Of a stretch of DNA of 64,000 nt, positions 1 through 6,626 are shown piece after piece. This DNA is from Microbulbifer pacificus (GTDB taxonomy: Bacteria > Pseudomonadota > Gammaproteobacteria > Pseudomonadales > Cellvibrionaceae). The first letter of the stretch is position 1. The number at the start of each line of letters is the position of its first letter. A program made the translations under genes and the position numbers. The notes below the pieces were generated by a model that saw nothing but the letters and a program-made list of their open reading frames with translations, was not told the DNA's origin and ran no database searches. Where the stretch lies: NCBI RefSeq assembly GCF_002959965.1, contig NZ_PREV01000026.1, positions 1,092,501 to 1,156,500 on the forward strand, in the 5' to 3' direction.

Positions 1-1080
1 AATGTCGGAAGACGCTTTCTTCGCACCCAAATTATCCGTGGCCTCGGCCCAGATTTTAATCGAACTACTGAGCGGGCTGGACGTCCAGTTCACACGATAG
101 CAGCCAGCGCACTTCGCGGCGTCTAATTTCACCTCACCCAGGGAATATCCTTTGCTGCCTTTCTTTCCATCATTGCGATAGAATTGCACCGACTTAATCC
201 CATCAAGATCGGTGGCTTCGACATACAGCGTCGGCAACTGGTCTGGGCGATAGGAGCCGCTTGGTGGCTCCTCCCAAGTGACCTTCGGCGCCTCATTGGT
301 ACGCACCTTCACCGCAACGGCGGAAGTCCAGCCACTGCACTCCAGATCATTGCAGGCCTGGAGTCGGTAGTAGTAGGTATTGCCTTGTGGTTTTTCGTCG
401 GGCTGGTAGGAAGAGGCTGTTGGTGAGGAAAGACGGACGGCTTTATAAGCTCCCGAGTTTTGTTTTTCCTGCAGCTCAAACCGTTTCACACCAGATGGGC
501 GTGTCCAGTTCAGAGCGTATTTACCATCTGCTGCGTCGTTTTCCGTCGGCAAATTGGTAAACTCGGGTTTGCTAATCGGGTTGGCGACTTCGACCGAGTC
601 GTAATCGATAGTGGATGAGGTGGTTTCGAAATAGGCAAAGCACGTGCGCCCGAAAGTGGATGTTTGCACGCTGGCCTCGGCACCTGGCAATGAGTAAGGC
701 ACTCCATTACAGGGGTAAGGCTCACGACCGTATCGACGATGCACTTCATACCGAAATCCCCAGGTACCCACCTCCGAGACTTCCAGCGAATAGGTGTTAT
801 TACCCAGATACTTGCCAAGGCTGGCCAGACTTCCCTTGCTCTTACCGTCGTGGGTAACCGTCAAACTGGTCCAGGAACTGACACAGCCACCACCATTGCA
901 ACCCCCGGTATACGCCTTGGTTTTAATGGTAAGCATACCCGTCGTACTGTTCGCGGGTGTCACGGTCAGATCACTTTCCGCGGCATGAACACCACGAGAG
1001 GTCAGCGCAAGTGATAACAGCAGCGCTACAACGAGCCAGGTATAAAAGGGACAGGACAATGACGTGCGATCAGTAGACAT
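1..1080 (-). CDS. Secreted fibronectin-III / Ig-like domain protein, N-terminal part (runs off left edge)
   Basis: An open frame starts at the ATG at 1080 and stays open to base 1 (about 360 codons), so the C-terminus lies outside the window. It opens with a signal peptide (hydrophobic stretch at about residues 14-30, then a small-residue cleavage region ending VHAA). A Cys-containing beta-rich domain follows to about residue 165. A fibronectin type III-like domain spans about 170-265 and contains the pattern YYYRLQACNDLECSGWTS, typical of bacterial Fn3 domains. The last part resembles a bacterial Ig-like domain with the phrase ATDLDGIKSVQFY. Such N-termini often precede RHS/YD-repeat or other very large secreted proteins. 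That identity is inference because the downstream part is missing. The PQQ-propeller gene lies just upstream on the same strand with about 170 bp between, so they may share a transcript. Confidence 0.75.
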   Translation of the reverse strand, partial: MSTDRTSLSCPFYTWLVVALLLSLALTSRGVHAAESDLTVTPANSTTGMLTIKTKAYTGGCNGGGCVSSWTSLTVTHDGKSKGSLASLGKYLGNNTYSLEVSEVGTWGFRYEVHRRYGREPYPCNGVPYSLPGAEASVQTSTFGRTCFAYFETTSSTIDYDSVEVANPISKPEFTNLPTENDAADGKYALNWTRPSGVKRFELQEKQNSGAYKAVRLSSPTASSYQPDEKPQGNTYYYRLQACNDLECSGWTSAVAVKVRTNEAPKVTWEEPPSGSYRPDQLPTLYVEATDLDGIKSVQFYRNDGKKGSKGYSLGEVKLDAAKCAGCYRVNWTSSPLSSSIKIWAEATDNLGAKKASSDI

Positions 1081-1249
1081 ACAAACAGCTTCTGGGCAAA
1101 TAATTTATTGGTTATTTTGGGAGGCAGAATCAGTGGCAGAGTGATTCCCACAGCGCGCCGCGTCTTCACAAGACAGTCTGCGGTAAATAGCGTTGACGAT
1201 AGCGCGCTGCACATCGATCAAAAGGAAAACTATTAACACGCTGAACAGC

Positions 1250-2002
1250 CTAAAAATAGGTGGAGTTGGCGCTACCGATACTGCGCTGCCAAAGTATCGA
1301 CGGGGACTGGGACTGCGCCCCGCCGGCACTTTGCAACACCACCTGTGAGGTATGGGGTGTTTGGAATGCAAAAACCTGATGGCTGTTGGTGTGTACGTAG
1401 AGGCTACCCTCGTCGGCACTCAAGACCGGGGCTGCACTGACGCGCTCCCCTTCCGGCAACGGCATACGCCACCGCTGCTCGCCATCTTCAGCGCGAAGGG
1501 CGAGCAAAACACCACCATAGGTCGCGACATACACAGTGGACGCATCTGCACTGAGCACCGGGCTGGCAATCACACCGCTCTCGGTGGTGACGCGCCAGCG
1601 AATGGCCCCGCTGTTATCCAGCGCCAATACGGAACCGCCCTCCTCGTGCACCGTGCCGACGAACACACGGCCGTCGGAGACGGCGGCCTGATTCATCGCC
1701 ACGCCCACATTCGGTGACGACCACACCAAAGCACCCTCGGGAGAAAAGCGGTAGTAATTGCCGTTAAAGGCACTGAAGTACAAAGCACCGCTTTCCGTTG
1801 CCGTTAACGAGGCTGCGATCGATTCAGGAATCTGAAGAAGAGGCGACGGTCCCCAGGAGTTCGCCGGGGCGAGATTGGCTAATGCCGCGGGTGACAACAA
1901 ACAGAACGTTAAAAACGTAAGGCATATGCGGCGAGGAAAGTGCGCCCAAAGTGCCTGGACGCGCGCAGAAAAATCATGTGACATTACTCGGGCTCGCTTC
2001 AT
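1250..2002 (-). CDS. Secreted PQQ-like beta-propeller repeat protein (short)
   Basis: A 250-residue protein whose ATG at 2002 has an AAGGA ribosome-binding site about 8 nt upstream. The N-terminus carries a long twin-hydrophobic signal peptide (about residues 22-42). The body has at least three PQQ/WD-type blades, recognisable from repeated patterns such as GRVFVGTVHEEGGSVLALD, STVYVATYGGVLLALRAEDG and GSLYVHTNSHQVFAFQT. Full propellers of this class have seven or eight blades, so this one is short. It stops soon after ILWQRSIGS, where another blade would be expected, so it may be truncated or may need a partner. Function is unknown; such proteins act as extracytoplasmic scaffolds (BamB-like) or as parts of large surface systems. 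It lies upstream of the Fn3/Ig gene on the same strand. Confidence 0.7.
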   Translation of the reverse strand: MKRARVMSHDFSARVQALWAHFPRRICLTFLTFCLLSPAALANLAPANSWGPSPLLQIPESIAASLTATESGALYFSAFNGNYYRFSPEGALVWSSPNVGVAMNQAAVSDGRVFVGTVHEEGGSVLALDNSGAIRWRVTTESGVIASPVLSADASTVYVATYGGVLLALRAEDGEQRWRMPLPEGERVSAAPVLSADEGSLYVHTNSHQVFAFQTPHTSQVVLQSAGGAQSQSPSILWQRSIGSANSTYF

Positions 2003-2598
2003 TTTAGTTTTCCTTTTTATGCATCACGTCTTGCGTGTATCACTGCAAAAGCTTCCGCCAGAGATACGCACGCATTACATTCAATAGAGCCTGCATGCAC
2101 TCTAGCAATGTTTTACTCGTATCAAACCTGCGAATTTGAAGGAATTTTCTGAAGATCACCCTGGAAGGGAAAGAACTAGCCCGGAGAGCGAAAAGCGGCA
2201 TGAAGGAGATTATTGAGAAGTAACGAAGTGTGATTCAGAACAGAGCGGAAACTCTGCCTGAATCGTGAGAGTGTCCGCCCGACGATCAGGCAGTCTTCGG
2301 GATCCACTGAATCTCCAAGGTGCAAAAAAGGCATTCCGCTGGCTGACTACCCCAGCAGCTCCCACAACTGCTCAGATTTTGCTTCATCTGAAAGCCCCAC
2401 CGCAGTCGCTGGAACGCGACACCCCTATGGTATTACTCACCCACGCTTCGAGAGAAGCATGATACCTATTGAGCATTTACTGACTGAAATCTCCTACCCG
2501 TTCAAAACAGGGAAAGCAACGAAAATATGAACCGGCCTGCTCAGTAGTCTTGGCGGGTAAACGTCACTGGCGCACGAAGATCGACAATATTATTGAAC

Positions 2599-2633
2599 AA
2601 AAAAAAGCGACGAAAGTCTGGGTCTTTCGTCGC
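2599..2633 (-). terminator. Rho-independent terminator (minus strand), orphan
   Basis: A perfect 10-bp stem, GCGACGAAAG (2607-2616) with CTTTCGTCGC (2624-2633), is followed on the minus strand by eight T residues (2599-2606). No intact minus-strand gene lies just upstream of it. Confidence 0.8.
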
Positions 2634-3020
2634 AGCCAAGTAGGAGTAATGAAAATAAAAACCGCTACAGCCGGCACTCAATAAGGTCGCCTGTCTTTAA
2701 CGATAGATGAAATTTACGCCAAGCCACCCCAACCATCCATAGGAAACCTCTTATAATTTGTACCCTGGAAAACATTCTTTCAGGTCACTGAAAGGCTACT
2801 TAAGAGACCCTCTCAGTATTGCCCAGTAACCTCATGCTCTTTTAAAGCCAGCCGTATACGTTTAACGCCTCACAAGGGGGTCAAGCCGTATTTACGGGCC
2901 CCTCCGTAAAACTCTCCGTTGCCACATGCGGAATTTAAGATGATTCCGAAAGGGTATTTCCTGCTACACAGTTGAACCTCCCGCAAAAATGCATACCATA
3001 CGCACAACTTCAAACTGACT

Positions 3021-3056
3021 ACTTTTTGATCAACCCTGTGTTCGCGATCAAAAAGT
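3021..3056. promoter_or_regulatory. 11-bp inverted repeat upstream of the 3110 gene
   Basis: ACTTTTTGATC at 3021-3031 pairs perfectly with GATCAAAAAGT at 3046-3056 across a 14-nt spacer. It lies 54 bp before the start of the small plus-strand gene. No T-tract follows, so an operator or RNA structure is more likely than a terminator; that is inference. Confidence 0.4.
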
Positions 3057-3109
3057 GAGTTGAGATCCTATACCACACACTCTCTGTAAACATGACTGAA
3101 AGGGCTGCA

Positions 3110-3448
3110 ATGATGAGAACTCAATATTGGGAGCCATGGACGCTCGACGACACCCACCGCGATCAAGTAATCGGTAAAGCCTTTGCAGAAGAGGTTCACC
3201 TGGTGACCAGCCTCCGGTTGGCGAATGAAGTAACCCGAAAGCTAGAACGTCAGTACAAGCCGGGAATGACATTGGACGCGCTTCGCGCTTTAGAATATCA
3301 AGTCCGTAATGTCGCGCTCTACGCCGAGGAGGTCATTAACGGATGTACTCTTCATTGCGAACGCGCTAAAACTCTGATGAATACCCTGGGAAAGCATTTT
3401 GAGGAAGCTGCAAACACGGGACCGGCCATAGAAAAGATGGCTGCTTAA
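3110..3448 (+). CDS. Hypothetical small protein
   Basis: A 112-residue protein from the ATG at 3110. The in-frame ATG at 3092 is less likely because the only Shine-Dalgarno-like sequence (GAAAGG) lies between the two and fits the later start. The sequence is soluble, mostly helical and charged, with no signal peptide, membrane segment or motif that I recognise. It contains two cysteines close together (NGCTLHCERAK). It ends in an Ala/Met tail. Codon use and length suggest a real gene, but no function can be assigned. No partner gene is next to it. Confidence 0.5.
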   Translation: MMRTQYWEPWTLDDTHRDQVIGKAFAEEVHLVTSLRLANEVTRKLERQYKPGMTLDALRALEYQVRNVALYAEEVINGCTLHCERAKTLMNTLGKHFEEAANTGPAIEKMAA

Positions 3449-3575
3449 ATTCGTATCTCCGCAAGCTTGAAAGGCAGAGCATCCGAGTAGTCCACGATTG
3501 ACTTGTAGGAATTTACCTTTTGAGCTCGCAATAGCTGGTAGCTTTATCTAAAGTGAAGCAATATTTGCGGGCTGC

Positions 3576-3718
3576 ACAATTTTACTCCTAGTAAAGTTGT
3601 TGGCTGGGCAAGGATGCCCACTCCTATCACCGCTCTGCTTGGGTATTGTTTGAGCGGGTTCATATTGCCCTGAGGTACTCAGGAGTTTCCCTTTGCTGCT
3701 CCCCCGGGCAGCTTTTTT
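3576..3718 (+). ncRNA. Candidate structured small RNA with five hairpins and its own terminator
   Basis: Five non-overlapping hairpins follow each other in 143 bases. They are an 11-bp stem with one G-U pair and a 3-nt loop (3576-3600), TGGCA-type stem TGGGCA/TGCCCA with AGGA loop (3605-3620), CCGCTC/GAGCGG (3630-3657), CCTGAG/CTCAGG with a 3-nt loop (3669-3683), and a terminator stem GCTGC/GCAGC (3695-3712) followed by TTTTTT. No reading frame here is credible. The pattern fits an intergenic small RNA or the leader of a lost gene. GGA occurs in one loop and beside another stem, which recalls Csr/Rsm-type RNAs, but two sites are too few to claim that. Confidence 0.45.
3694..3718 (+). terminator. 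Rho-independent terminator
   Basis: GCTGC (3695-3699) and GCAGC (3708-3712) form a short GC stem followed directly by six T residues. It ends the candidate small RNA on the plus strand. Confidence 0.65.
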
Positions 3719-3830
3719 CATTTTGGTGCCTTAACTGGATTGTTGGTTCACCAGCTATACATGTCACCTTCCTATTCGTAACCATTCTTGTGTGCAGGTA
3801 CTCTAACAAAGATCGCTTGAGGAGCAAGTA

Positions 3831-3914
3831 ATGTAGAAGTTCAACTTTGACTATGCTCTCCGCCGATCCGCCAATGCCATCGCCGATTTTATTCCAGAGA
3901 TGGCCTCGGCCTAA
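3831..3914 (+). pseudogene. Very short frame with a stop at codon 2 (possible dead peptide gene)
   Basis: A good Shine-Dalgarno (GGAG) precedes ATG at 3831, but the next codon is TAG. The frame then continues for 25 residues (starting KFNFDYALRR, ending FIPEMASA) to TAA at 3914. It converges on the CPBP protease gene. It may be a killed small peptide gene or chance; no family is recognised. Confidence 0.2.
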
Positions 3915-3925
3915 TGAATGAGGCT

Positions 3926-4714
3926 TTACTGTAACCCCAGATAGATAACCGTTACCGCGCTGGCAAAGTTGTTGAGCGCGTGTAGCAGTATAGGTAGTAG
4001 CACAGAACCACTTTTCTCCCGCGCAAAGCCTAGCATCAGAGAAAGCACGAAAACGAAGCTCAAGTGTATCCAGTGATACTGACCGAGGTGCATTGCAGTA
4101 AACAGCGCTGAGGTCAACAGGAGAGTTCCGGAGAACCCTAGGCGCGTATGTCGCCAGGCACGAAACAAATAGCCGCGAAATATCAGCTCTTCCAACAAAG
4201 GTGCAACAAGCACGAAAACCAGTGCTAGTAGTAGGTGGCGACTACCGGCTATTCCCTGTAGGAATTCGCCTGGTTCAAGCTCTATCATCTGCAGTACAAA
4301 GCTCTGCGTGGCGAGAAATGCCAGCAGCAGTAGGACCCAAAGCCACAAGAACTTATAAGCAAAGGTACGCAGGTTCAGAGTATTCCAGTAAGACTGCTCT
4401 TTAAAGTTCGCCGCCCATAAGAGCACAGGCAATACCAGAAAAAACTGTGTTATATACATTCCAGCGAATGCAGCTGGCGTTTGTATATGAACGGCAACTT
4501 GCGACTGCATGGACGCCGGGTCAAGAACTTCGCCTTGAGCACCCAATTGTGCACCCAGATATCCACCATAACCGGCGATATAGAGAATACTCCCTAGGTT
4601 TTGAAAAATAAAAAATAAGCACAGCCATCCGGCAGCTGCCCAAGGTCTGGGTTGCATAGCTAACTGCGTTAAAATCATGGGTGACTGGGCACTACCAGCG
4701 GAATTGGATGTCAT
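3926..4714 (-). CDS. CPBP family intramembrane metalloprotease (CAAX/bacteriocin-processing type)
   Basis: A 262-residue membrane protein with about seven to eight hydrophobic segments. The C-terminal half has the CPBP/Abi signature: motif 1 LLEELIFRGYLF (EExxxR, about residues 175-186), motif 2 TSALFTAMHLGQYH (FxxxH), and motif 3 LLPILLHALNNF (HxxxN). These residues bind the active-site metal in the intramembrane protease family. Members cleave prenylated proteins in eukaryotes. In bacteria many sit in bacteriocin loci, where several confer immunity. Here it is the last gene on the minus strand after the two precursor/immunity cassettes, about 345 bp past the 59-residue immunity candidate, so a role in self-protection or peptide handling is plausible but inferred. 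The ATG at 4714 follows an AT-rich leader. Confidence 0.85.
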   Translation of the reverse strand: MTSNSAGSAQSPMILTQLAMQPRPWAAAGWLCLFFIFQNLGSILYIAGYGGYLGAQLGAQGEVLDPASMQSQVAVHIQTPAAFAGMYITQFFLVLPVLLWAANFKEQSYWNTLNLRTFAYKFLWLWVLLLLAFLATQSFVLQMIELEPGEFLQGIAGSRHLLLALVFVLVAPLLEELIFRGYLFRAWRHTRLGFSGTLLLTSALFTAMHLGQYHWIHLSFVFVLSLMLGFAREKSGSVLLPILLHALNNFASAVTVIYLGLQ

Positions 4715-5058
4715 AATGTGTTACCTCATTTCTATTAACTCTTAGAGGGCAGCGATGCCCGCATGCAAAAATCTTAATAACCAGCAAGTGTACTATTTCT
4801 CACGCCTATCGACTTTCATTAAATAAAATATCGCGCAACAAACGAACAAAAATAAAATATATCCTTTTGCTATCTAATTAAAATTAGAAAACATGGTCGC
4901 CCCAAATAGGAGAGGAAAGACCATCGAGAATAGATAATAAAAAATCTATCTTTCATGATGTATTATTACAGTGAAAAAATGTAGCTCATAGGAGGTGAGC
5001 AAACCATCCTGACCGGCTCTATTTGCACGGCATGAAAACCCTGAGAAATCTCGCTCGA
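4715..5058. other. AT-rich intergenic region upstream of the CPBP gene
   Basis: About 340 bp, clearly AT-rich in its first 230 bases, with no credible gene. It probably holds the promoter for the CPBP gene. I cannot point to a specific -35/-10 pair with confidence. Confidence 0.4.
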
Positions 5059-5238
5059 TCATGCGGAATGCTTCTTCGTGCGTCGTCGCCAGCTATTGAT
5101 AAGCTCTAAAGTAGTTACAAAAACAAAAGATAAAAATATAGGGGCAACGAACTCCAATTTCGTCATTTCCACTTTTCTTAAAAGAATGATCAACCACATG
5201 CAAAACAAAGGCATTAAGAAAGAGTCTAAGGATTTCAT
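5059..5238 (-). CDS. Two-TM candidate immunity protein for the first precursor peptide
   Basis: A 59-codon frame read from the ATG at 5238, with AGGTGAG placed as ribosome-binding site about 5 nt upstream. The product has a hydrophobic segment at about residues 7-20 (FLMPLFCMWLIILL), a short charged loop (RKVEMTK), a second hydrophobic segment at about 28-45 (VAPIFLSFVFVTTL) and a basic tail (SWRRRTKKH). Small two-TM proteins with basic ends are the usual form of class II bacteriocin and microcin immunity proteins. It lies directly downstream of the 60-residue double-glycine precursor, separated by a strong hairpin. An overlapping frame (5093-5284, GTG start) has no ribosome-binding site and a less sensible composition. 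The immunity role comes from size, topology and position. Confidence 0.6.
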   Translation of the reverse strand: MKSLDSFLMPLFCMWLIILLRKVEMTKLEFVAPIFLSFVFVTTLELINSWRRRTKKHSA

Positions 5239-5298
5239 GTCTACTCACCTGCACTATTAACTCGGCAACCCAATAGGTATTCACACCTATTTGATTTC

Positions 5299-5337
5299 GG
5301 GTTGCTCGACGTACAGATCCTGTACACCGAGCAACCC
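5299..5337 (-). promoter_or_regulatory. Hairpin between precursor and immunity gene, cassette 1
   Basis: GGGTTGCTCG (5299-5308) pairs perfectly with CGAGCAACCC (5328-5337). Inside it, GTACA (5311-5315) pairs with TGTAC (5321-5325) around a 5-nt loop. There is no T-tract after it on the minus strand, so it looks like an attenuator or an RNA-stabilising/processing element that would let precursor mRNA outnumber immunity mRNA. The function is inferred. Confidence 0.6.
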
Positions 5338-5348
5338 TGGTTTTGCGC

Positions 5349-5531
5349 TTATTTCAAACTATAGGCTACGATGCCGATGAGGCATCCACCAAGCGCGCCT
5401 CCCGCAACACCCCAAGGGCCGAAACCAGCACCTGCGCTCATTCCAAGCCTTCCTACAGCCACACATGATCCAACATGGCCAATAGAGCCACCATTTACCT
5501 GTTTGATTTCGGTTGCAGTAAGTTCTTTCAT
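5349..5531 (-). CDS. Double-glycine-leader microcin/class II bacteriocin precursor (cassette 1)
   Basis: A 60-residue precursor with a textbook leader, MKELTATEIKQVNGG (residues 1-15), matching the pattern RELxxxEIxxVxGG recognised by C39 peptidase domains. The predicted mature peptide of 45 residues is glycine- and alanine-rich (GAGFGPWGVAGGALGG). It carries two cysteines, at mature positions 8 and 35, that could form one disulfide, and it ends in a hydrophobic stretch plus SLK. This is the composition of membrane-inserting class II peptides with GxxxG-type helix packing. The start has a strong GGAG site about 8 nt upstream. Export and leader removal would be done by the PCAT encoded at 6627-8753. 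No known bacteriocin is recognised by name. Confidence 0.85.
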   Translation of the reverse strand: MKELTATEIKQVNGGSIGHVGSCVAVGRLGMSAGAGFGPWGVAGGALGGCLIGIVAYSLK

Positions 5532-5564
5532 AACTCTATCTCCAGATAGTTACTTAAAAACTGG

Positions 5565-5955
5565 CTAATCGCCAGCCAAGTTGATCTGCCTCCCTGCAGA
5601 TTTGACCGTCTCCGGCCTGTGAGCCACCAGCACCCGAGTAAACGTAAACTGCTGGATGTGGTCATTGACCATTGTCTCGTTGTTCACATCGAGGTGACTG
5701 GTGGCTTCGTCCATGAATAGGATGCGCGGCGCGCGATACAGGGCACGTGCCAACACGATTCTTTGCTTTTGCCCGCCGCTGAGGCTGGTGCCCATATCTC
5801 CCACCAGGGTGTTGTATTGCATGGGCATGCGGAGTATTTCTTCGTGGATGCATGCCAAGTCAGGCCAGCTCAGATCACAATCCGTTGAATACCCATAAAA
5901 GCCCGCAATGTTATCCGCCAAAGTCGGCTCATCCTGTATGATTCCGGCGACCTAG
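5565..5955 (-). pseudogene. Duplicated 3' end of the PCAT exporter gene
   Basis: A fragment encoding the C-terminal part of the exporter's nucleotide-binding domain: the region before LACIHEEILRM, the ABC signature LSGGQKQR, the Walker B ILFMDEATSHLD and the switch histidine AHRPETV. Over about 250 bases it is nearly identical to 6657-6908 (I count roughly ten differences). It has no Walker A, no membrane domain and no peptidase domain, and homology begins at about 5955 after in-frame stops. The C-terminal end differs slightly (INLAGD instead of ITLT). It cannot work alone. It lies immediately upstream of the cassette 1 precursor, exactly where the intact gene's 3' end lies relative to cassette 2. 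Confidence 0.9.
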
Positions 5956-5980
5956 CTCTATCTATTGACTGATACTTTGG

Positions 5981-6253
5981 CTAAAATTTTGAAAAATCCA
6001 TTTTGGAATAGAGATAGATATGCATGAAGTAGCAACCGAAAATTATTGCGATGTATTTTTCTTGCCCTCCTGAAACGGCATGAAAAAATCCAACTATAAG
6101 TGTATACCCCAACAATGCGACAGGAAGGCTCCGAGAAAAGATTACTTTAATATATGCAGCCCTATATGCTCTCTTTGCATCGGATGTACTCAAATGAGAC
6201 AGCTCCTTTATATCGCGAATTTTCTTCAAAATAAAAAATTCAGGAATTTTCAT
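5981..6253 (-). CDS. Candidate membrane immunity protein for the second precursor peptide
   Basis: A 90-residue protein from the ATG at 6253 with GGAG about 8 nt upstream. The first 45 residues are charged and probably cytoplasmic (KKIRDIKELSHLSTSDAKRAYRAAY). Two hydrophobic segments follow: about 46-61 (PVALLGYTLIVGFFHA) and about 68-83 (YIAIIFGCYFMHIYLY). It ends KMDFSKF. Size, topology and its place just after the 78-residue precursor match bacteriocin/microcin immunity proteins, which protect the producer's inner membrane. No sequence family is recognised. It is separated from the precursor gene by a perfect 11-bp hairpin. The exporter fragment begins just downstream. Confidence 0.6.
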   Translation of the reverse strand: MKIPEFFILKKIRDIKELSHLSTSDAKRAYRAAYIKVIFSRSLPVALLGYTLIVGFFHAVSGGQEKYIAIIFGCYFMHIYLYSKMDFSKF

Positions 6254-6292
6254 ATCGCACTCCAGATAGATTGACTCTCTTTTCCTTTAAAG

Positions 6293-6341
6293 AAGCTGAG
6301 CTTCCAGTCATCAAGTCTAATAAATCATGTAAGCTCAGCTT
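6293..6341 (-). promoter_or_regulatory. Hairpin between precursor and immunity gene, cassette 2
   Basis: AAGCTGAGCTT (6293-6303) pairs perfectly with AAGCTCAGCTT (6331-6341), with a 27-nt loop. It occupies the same place as the 5299-5337 hairpin of cassette 1, but the sequence is unrelated. A weak T-rich run follows on the minus strand, so partial termination is possible. Confidence 0.6.
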
Positions 6342-6369
6342 AAAATCTTGTTAATACTTAAGCTGGAAA

Positions 6370-6606
6370 CTAGGTTGCATTAATCATGCAGTCTTTATAA
6401 ACAATACTTCCTACCCGGCCACCAATAAAGCCGCCAATCGACCCGCCGATTATCGAGCCGACACCCCCGAAACTAAACCCCAGAATTCCGCCCATTGCTG
6501 CGCCAGTGTACTCGCTAAAATCACGCAGGACTTCGCAAGTTTCCTTACTCGGAGCTGCACCACTAACCACCAGAATTTCATGAGCATTAAGTTCACGAAT
6601 TTTCAT
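6370..6606 (-). CDS. Glycine-zipper microcin/class II bacteriocin precursor with GA-type leader (cassette 2)
   Basis: A 78-residue precursor. The leader MKIRELNAHEILVVSGA (residues 1-17) fits the RELxxxEIxxVSG(G/A) pattern of peptides cut by C39 peptidases; the site here is Gly-Ala instead of Gly-Gly. The predicted mature peptide has 61 residues. It has a charged N-terminal part with a cysteine at position 7, then a long glycine-zipper helix made of repeated GxxxG units (GGILGFSFGGVGS, IGGSIGGFIGG), then YKDC with a second cysteine at 56. Membrane insertion is the expected mode. GGAG precedes the ATG by about 8 nt, and the gene begins 20 bp after the exporter's stop, so exporter and precursor are probably co-transcribed. 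Confidence 0.85.
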   Translation of the reverse strand: MKIRELNAHEILVVSGAAPSKETCEVLRDFSEYTGAAMGGILGFSFGGVGSIIGGSIGGFIGGRVGSIVYKDCMINAT

Positions 6607-6626
6607 ACAACGATCTCCAATAATTA

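Larger units (their letters stand above)
2003..3109. other. Intergenic stretch, no convincing gene
   Basis: About 1.1 kb without a credible coding frame. It holds an orphan minus-strand terminator at 2599-2633, a small perfect hairpin at 2891-2910 (TTTACGG / CCGTAAA) and an 11-bp inverted repeat at 3021-3056. Short minus-strand frames at 2640-2790 have no recognisable content. The arrangement suggests that a minus-strand gene was lost and only its terminator remains. Confidence 0.5.

Noticed and set aside
2640..2800. Short minus-strand frames upstream of the orphan terminator
   Set aside because: All are broken within 35 codons, with no start signal and no family.
3576..3718. Naming the hairpin chain a Csr/Rsm-type RNA
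   Set aside because: Only two GGA motifs are exposed, whereas known members have many.
5093..5284. 63-codon minus-strand frame overlapping the immunity candidate
   Set aside because: It begins with GTG without a ribosome-binding site; the 59-codon frame at 5059-5238 has a good site and a sensible two-TM product.
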